Positions 59,702 through 64,000 of a stretch of DNA of 64,000 nt are shown here, in pieces. Source of the stretch: Blastomyces gilchristii SLH14081 (taxonomy: Eukaryota > Ascomycota > Eurotiomycetes > Onygenales > Ajellomycetaceae); NCBI RefSeq assembly GCF_000003855.2, contig NW_003101682.1, positions 6,253,930 to 6,317,929 of the forward strand, in the 5' to 3' direction. The notes under the pieces are model-generated. The model did not search any database. It worked only from the letters and a program-made list of their open reading frames with translations, and had not been told where the DNA came from. The stretch's first letter is position 1. Each line of letters begins with the position of its first letter. The translations under genes were made by a program, and so were the position numbers.

Positions 59702-60721
59702 GTTAAGACACTACTAAGTAACCGCATTAATCATTCAGTCACTGAAGCTAGTCTATATTAGAAAGTTTTAATATCTGAATCTTTTTCTAATCAGAGTATT
59801 ACACTTAATAATTAATTATCTGATATAATTAAAGAGTCTGAATAGTTATTTTATATATTACACTTTACTATATTCTAATATTCTGTATTATATTCAGTGA
59901 TGTAACTGATTTGTTTATTCATTAAATATTATAAAATTATTATTATTATTTAGAAGAGATATAAATTTTATTAATAATATTTTAAATCTATAATATTTAA
60001 ATTATTAGTCAATCTATTCAAAATTAATACTAGTATTATTAAAAAGCATTATTAAAAAGTGATATTAAAAAGTATTATTAAAAAAACATTATCTTTTACA
60101 GAATAAATGTAAAAGTTACTTAAGTAACTACTTTTATTTTATTTTTATCTTAAGAATTAGTTATTTTATTATTCTTCATTTTAATATTAAGATTCTTTAT
60201 CAGTGTTTATATTATAAGTTAAATTATATAAGTAATACAGAAAATATAATCTTATTTATTATTTCAAAATACAAAGTTAATTTTTACTTTAAGCTCTTTA
60301 TTATAGTGTAGTTATTCTCAGTATTATTATTTATAATTATAAGAAGACTGAGACTAATATTTTAACAAATTATTTTTAATCACAGTTATTAATATCTCTG
60401 CTATATAATTCTCAGTATAACTACTGATCAATAATTCAAATTCAATTAATATCTCTTAATAAGTTCAGTTCTTATCAATATAATAATATATAACTCTTAT
60501 AAATGTAAGATTATTTATACTAGTTTATATATTTATTATAAGAGATACTCTTTAATGATTCTTTAACTCTGATTCTAGATATTATTTATTAACTTTGTAG
60601 TATGTCTTGAGATTGAACTAAAGACAGAATTAATGTGGAATATAAAAATTTAAATTAAGTATTTAAAAAAGTATTCAGAATTCAGTGTTTATAATTAATT
60701 AAAAAGAAAGATTCAGAGATA
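59702..60721. other. Unassigned, extremely AT-rich stretch
   Basis: No gene or element end is recognised. Short repeats of ATTATTAAAAAG occur at about 60036-60090. The last about 53 bp (60669-60721) resemble 15103-15155, the sequence next to the tail of LINE L4. Confidence 0.7.
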
Positions 60722-60885
60722 TATAATTCAAAGATTGCTTGAGTCAGTGTATAATTACAGATATACGCCGGCTTCTTATATACATTATACTAAATTAGTG
60801 ACTGCTAGAGTCTCTTTTATATTTATAAACATGTTCAGAAGCAGTTATGTTATTTTCTAGTAATTATATATTCTTTTAAATTACA
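60722..60885 (-). repeat. G1-c 3' LTR
   Basis: 164 bp, in reverse: TATAATTCAAAG ... TTAAATTACA. ACGCCGGCTTCTTATATA near 60765 is the reverse of the TATA box and first hairpin arm, still with two CpGs; the second arm has decayed. Confidence 0.85.
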
Positions 60886-61177
60886 TTCTCTCTTATCAGA
60901 TTCAGTCATACTTATATAATTATAATATAAGCTCTAGCTTCATACAGATTAGTATACTGCTAGTATTTACAATTATATAATCTATTTCTGATTCAGTTAG
61001 TGTTCTGTATATACTCTTGCAAAGAAACTTTCACTATATTATATTACTTATTCATGAACTTTTTTCATTCTTTAATTATCTTCTTCATTATCATCATTAT
61101 TAAATATTATTATTTTATACAAGATTTTTACTTCTTCTTCTGTTCAATATCTTCTATTTATTCATCTAATACATTGT

Positions 61178-61548
61178 GCCCCGGTGGCTGAATGGTTAAT
61201 GCGGCCACCCGGTAGCGCCTTGGCGTGGGAAACCAAGGCGTGTGAGTTCGAAACCCGCAGGGAATACATTAAATCTGGAACTCAAGCACCTCAGGTTTCT
61301 AATAAATACAGAGGTGTATAAATCACTTCAATAAATTGCTCTATGTTTCTGAGCTGGGAAGTTATTATTGCATGTATTTAATTGTCACTTCTTTGTATTT
61401 TTCTATATTCTTGTTATCTTGACATAGTTATAACATCTGTATTTCCTTCTGTATAATTAACACTTAATCTGTATTTAATATCATGCAAGAACTTATCATA
61501 AGCTCTGCTTGTATATAAGTATAATGAAAGAATAATAATAATAATAAT
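61178..61548 (+). mobile_element. tRNA-headed SINE, 371 bp
   Basis: The head resembles a tRNA: an A box TGGCTGAATGG at 61185-61195 and a B box GTTCGAAAC at 61246-61254, as needed for RNA polymerase III. A 7-bp inverted repeat GCCTTGG / CCAAGGC lies between them. The acceptor stem does not close, so it is not a working tRNA gene. A tRNA-unrelated body of about 270 bp follows and ends TATAATGAAAG plus (AAT)n at about 61530-61548. It is flanked by CTAATACATTGT (61166-61177) and CTATTACATTGT (61549-61560), 11 of 12 identical. It is far less AT-rich in its head than its surroundings and keeps CpGs. Confidence 0.87.
61185..61254 (+). promoter_or_regulatory. SINE internal RNA polymerase III promoter (A and B boxes)
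   Basis: A box TGGCTGAATGG and B box GTTCGAAAC, with starts 61 nt apart, fit the usual tRNA-type internal promoter. The sequence suggests a serine- or leucine-type tRNA ancestor with a long variable arm; the isotype cannot be fixed. Confidence 0.75.
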
Positions 61549-62212
61549 CTATTACATTGTATGTGTTTCTGATAATAGCTTCTTATTTTTATAATAAGCT
61601 TTATTGTAGTGTCTGTACTGAATAGTTTATTAACAGTAAGTGAAATATGTTATGAAATGTAGTCTGCACTTGTTTTTCTTCTAACAATTACTAGAATATA
61701 TTATTATGAATAACTTATCTTCTTTATCTTCTTATACACTCTTAACTCTTTTCTCAGTGAGTATCTGATTATGTTTTTCTAGTATAATTTTATATAAACA
61801 CAGATACTAATATATTTATTTTTATTTATATAGAATCTTTTTGTGTTGATAGATCTATATTCATAGATAATAGTGAACATCTTAATATTAAGTCATTAAT
61901 CAGAAACTTGAAGAATATAATAATAAAGAAATTATTTATATTATATATAGCTGAGTCTTCTGCATCTCTCTCTATCTCTTCTACTATTTCTTTTAAATCT
62001 TCTACACTTGCTTCTATCTCTGCTACTTCTGCTCTCCCTGTCTCTGCTACTTCTACTGTTATTATTAGCTCTTCTTGTTTCAAGAAGATGTTGTATAGAC
62101 TTGATAAATTATATCTCTCAGTATATATACTCTCACTCTTCTTATCAATCTCTAGAACAATTTATTATATAAAGACTGTGTATAATATAATTATCTGAAG
62201 CTCAGTCACAGA

Positions 62213-62718
62213 TAGACTGATAATGTAACTGTGTCTGAGACTAGAACTAGATTTTTTAATAGTCTCATTATCAATTTAGCTGATCTTATTACACAGTTTT
62301 AACATTAAATAGTAGTCTTATACTGTCTTAGTGAGACTTACTGTCTACTCTTATCATATTTTTCAAATGAGATCATGATTTTCACTTCTTAATTTAAATT
62401 ATTTTTATTACTTTAAATGACTTTAAATCTCATTTGAGCATTATCAAAAAGTGTTACTTTTTAAAAAATTAAAAATAGTCTAAAAAAAACCTTGAAATGT
62501 CTAAAAATAGTAACTTTATACTAAGAATGAGACTAAATGAGATCAAATGAGATCACTTTCTCATCTTTTTCAAGTCATGATTTCATTTTAAGATCTTATA
62601 TATAGTCACTTTGCATGTTTTTTTAATGACTAGTCCCAGCGGGATTCATGTTAAGAAATGTATGAAATCAGATCAAATGAGATCAAACATAAAATTTATG
62701 ATCTCAGCGGCCAGTCTA
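62213..62718. mobile_element. MITE copy 2 (hAT-like, 506 bp)
   Basis: Same length and ends as copy 1 (TAGACTGAT ... GGCCAGTCTA), with a different perfect 8-bp duplication GTCACAGA at 62205-62212 and 62719-62726. It sits just after the end of block 2 of the G1-c antisense gene. The two copies differ mainly by transitions. Confidence 0.9.
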
Positions 62719-64000
62719 GTCACAGACACTGATTATTATATTCATTTTAAGTATTTATAACAAGATATTTATATATTTATACTGAAGAATTATTCTTCTT
62801 CTCAACAGTGTTAAGATTATAAGTTGTTTTTCTTCATCTTTTCTTTCTGATGCTGATTTTTCTATTCTTAGAGAAAATTATTATAAGTTTTATTATACAA
62901 GAAGTTATGACATTCACAGATATTAAGAAACTTTTTACAACTGTTAAATTCAATATTATAAGTACATTCACTCTGATAAATATCTTCAGAATAATTAAAC
63001 TGTATTAATCTATTCTCTGATATTTGTCATTTAACTTCATAATGCAGGTGAAGAATATTCATATTTTCAGAAATGAGAACACAGATATTATACTCTTTTA
63101 CATTCACAGGTATGAGACTTGTATATCTTATCTAAGATGTCATTGTGAGAATGAGTTATTTATATGCTGTATTCTTCTCTCTGTATTTCTCTGTGTTTCT
63201 CTCTCTCTTTCTGAGAAGTCTTATACATGTTATAATTGCATATACAATTCTAAGATCAGTAGATGTTTATTCAGTAACTGTTCTCATTTCTGATTTTACA
63301 GTTTTATACACTAATAATGATTCTTAGTTACTTCAGTGTCAGAGGTCATTTTAATCTCTGAAGATAATAATACTGTTAAGACTATCTTCTCTCACTCTTA
63401 AGCTTCTTCTATCATTCTCTTTCTCTTCTCTGCAGAGAAGGTTGTGTATATATTAGATTATAAGTATTTAATTCTGAGTGACTCTTACTGCTGTTCATTT
63501 AGTTCTGCACTCTCTTCTTCTTCAGTTTCTTTCATTCTTACTCTCTCTACTCTGACTTCTGATTCTGTGAGTCTTTCTCTCTCTTTTAATTTTTCTACAC
63601 ATACACATACACATTCTTATATTGATATTTCAGTCAATCTTGTGATAAATGATATTAATGTTGTACACAGAGTAGTAGAGAAATCAGAGATATATATAAC
63701 ATTATTATAAAAGTAGCTTGTCACTCTCAAATCTCTTACAGATCTCAGGTTTTGAGATTTTCTTTGTTTTTGACATTTTTTAGATAATGTGGCATTGAAA
63801 ATAGATTAAACATGTAGTGTATAAAAATGAATGAGATATGTATAATAATATTTATTTTTTTACAGCTGACTCTTATAGTTGATAACTAATTCATTATTTC
63901 TTTTCTTTTCTTACACTTTTTCTTTATTTGCTAGTCACTACTCTTACACAATCTCTATATAATACAGTACTCAGTTACTAGATTCAGCAGCTTTCATCTC

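Larger units (their letters stand above)
60930..63710 (+). pseudogene. G1-c antisense accessory gene remnant
   Basis: The same gene as in G1-a and G1-b, here on the plus strand because the element is inverted. Block 1 is seen at 61000-61165 and is cut by the SINE, then continues after 61560 to the GTAAGT donor at 61636-61641. The acceptor CAG ends at 61757 (122-nt intron). Block 2 (61800-62198) ends with the conserved KTVYN motif. MITE 2 follows at once. The cysteine-rich block is 63024-63293 (RYETC, then RCHCENELFICC) and block 4 is 63444-63710. One extra T near 61776 breaks the frame in exon 2. Confidence 0.58.
60722..64000 (-). mobile_element. G1-c: third G1 copy, minus strand, cut by the window edge
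   Basis: Its 3' LTR is at 60722-60885; pol lies beyond the right edge. The visible part corresponds to 50533 down to about 48100 of G1-b. It carries the SINE at 61178-61548 and MITE 2 at 62213-62718. Confidence 0.88.

Noticed and set aside
61178..61270. A functional tRNA gene
   Set aside because: A and B boxes are present, but the acceptor stem does not pair (GCCCCGG has no matching 3' end) and the sequence continues into a body with an (AAT)n tail and flanking duplications. It is a SINE head.
1..64000. CRISPR arrays, bacterial operons or ribosomal RNA
   Set aside because: No spaced direct repeats of CRISPR type, no Shine-Dalgarno-led gene rows and no rRNA sequence are visible. All larger repeats are explained by transposable elements.

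Overview
The window is a transposon graveyard with no recognisable host gene. The element types (Ty3/Gypsy LTR elements, two of them with chromodomain-like C-termini, and a Tad1-like LINE with endonuclease, reverse transcriptase and RNase H), the C-to-T decay seen when copies are compared (CpA to TpA, plus near-total loss of CpG), the extreme AT content and the fungal-type intron signals suggest a filamentous fungus, most likely an ascomycete with repeat-induced point mutation (RIP) or a similar process. The species cannot be named from this sequence. Nearly every reading frame is broken, so the coding entries are remnants.

Families (names are mine). G1: Ty3/Gypsy, 183-bp LTRs; copies G1-a (1-10586, plus), G1-b (42305-50533, plus, best preserved) and G1-c (60722-64000, minus, cut by the window). 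G2: Ty3/Gypsy, 258-bp LTRs, 38663-54143, minus. G3: chromodomain Ty3/Gypsy, about 533-bp LTRs; copies G3-A (19934-58582) and G3-B (20204-35559), both plus. LINE: six pieces, L1 to L6, with (AAT)n tails. There are also two 506-bp hAT-like MITEs and one 371-bp tRNA-headed SINE.

Layout. 1-10586 is G1-a, split by MITE 1, L1 and L2. 10587-15099 is a head-to-head LINE pair (L3 minus, L4 plus). 15100-18775 is unassigned AT-rich DNA with simple repeats. 18776-59701 is one nested stack: LINE L5 is split by G3-A; the 5' LTR of G3-A is split by G3-B; G3-B is split by LINE L6; the body of G3-A is split by G2; and G2 is split by G1-b. Target-site duplications support most levels. 59702-60721 is AT-rich and unassigned. 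From 60722 onward is G1-c, which carries the SINE and MITE 2.

Most interesting points. (1) G1 has a textbook -1 ribosomal frameshift signal at the gag-pol junction, identical in two copies. (2) G1 carries an antisense gene between pol and the 3' LTR, with a 122-125 nt intron whose GTAAGT donor and CAG acceptor are kept in all three copies; its product has a cysteine-rich block. G2 carries an antisense reading frame at the same place with a similar cysteine pattern. (3) The SINE ends like the LINE, which suggests the LINE mobilises it. (4) The full-length LINE L6 has a GC-rich, CpG-rich 5' end with 155-bp tandem repeats that escaped mutation. (5) The two 506-bp MITEs each have a perfect 8-bp target-site duplication.
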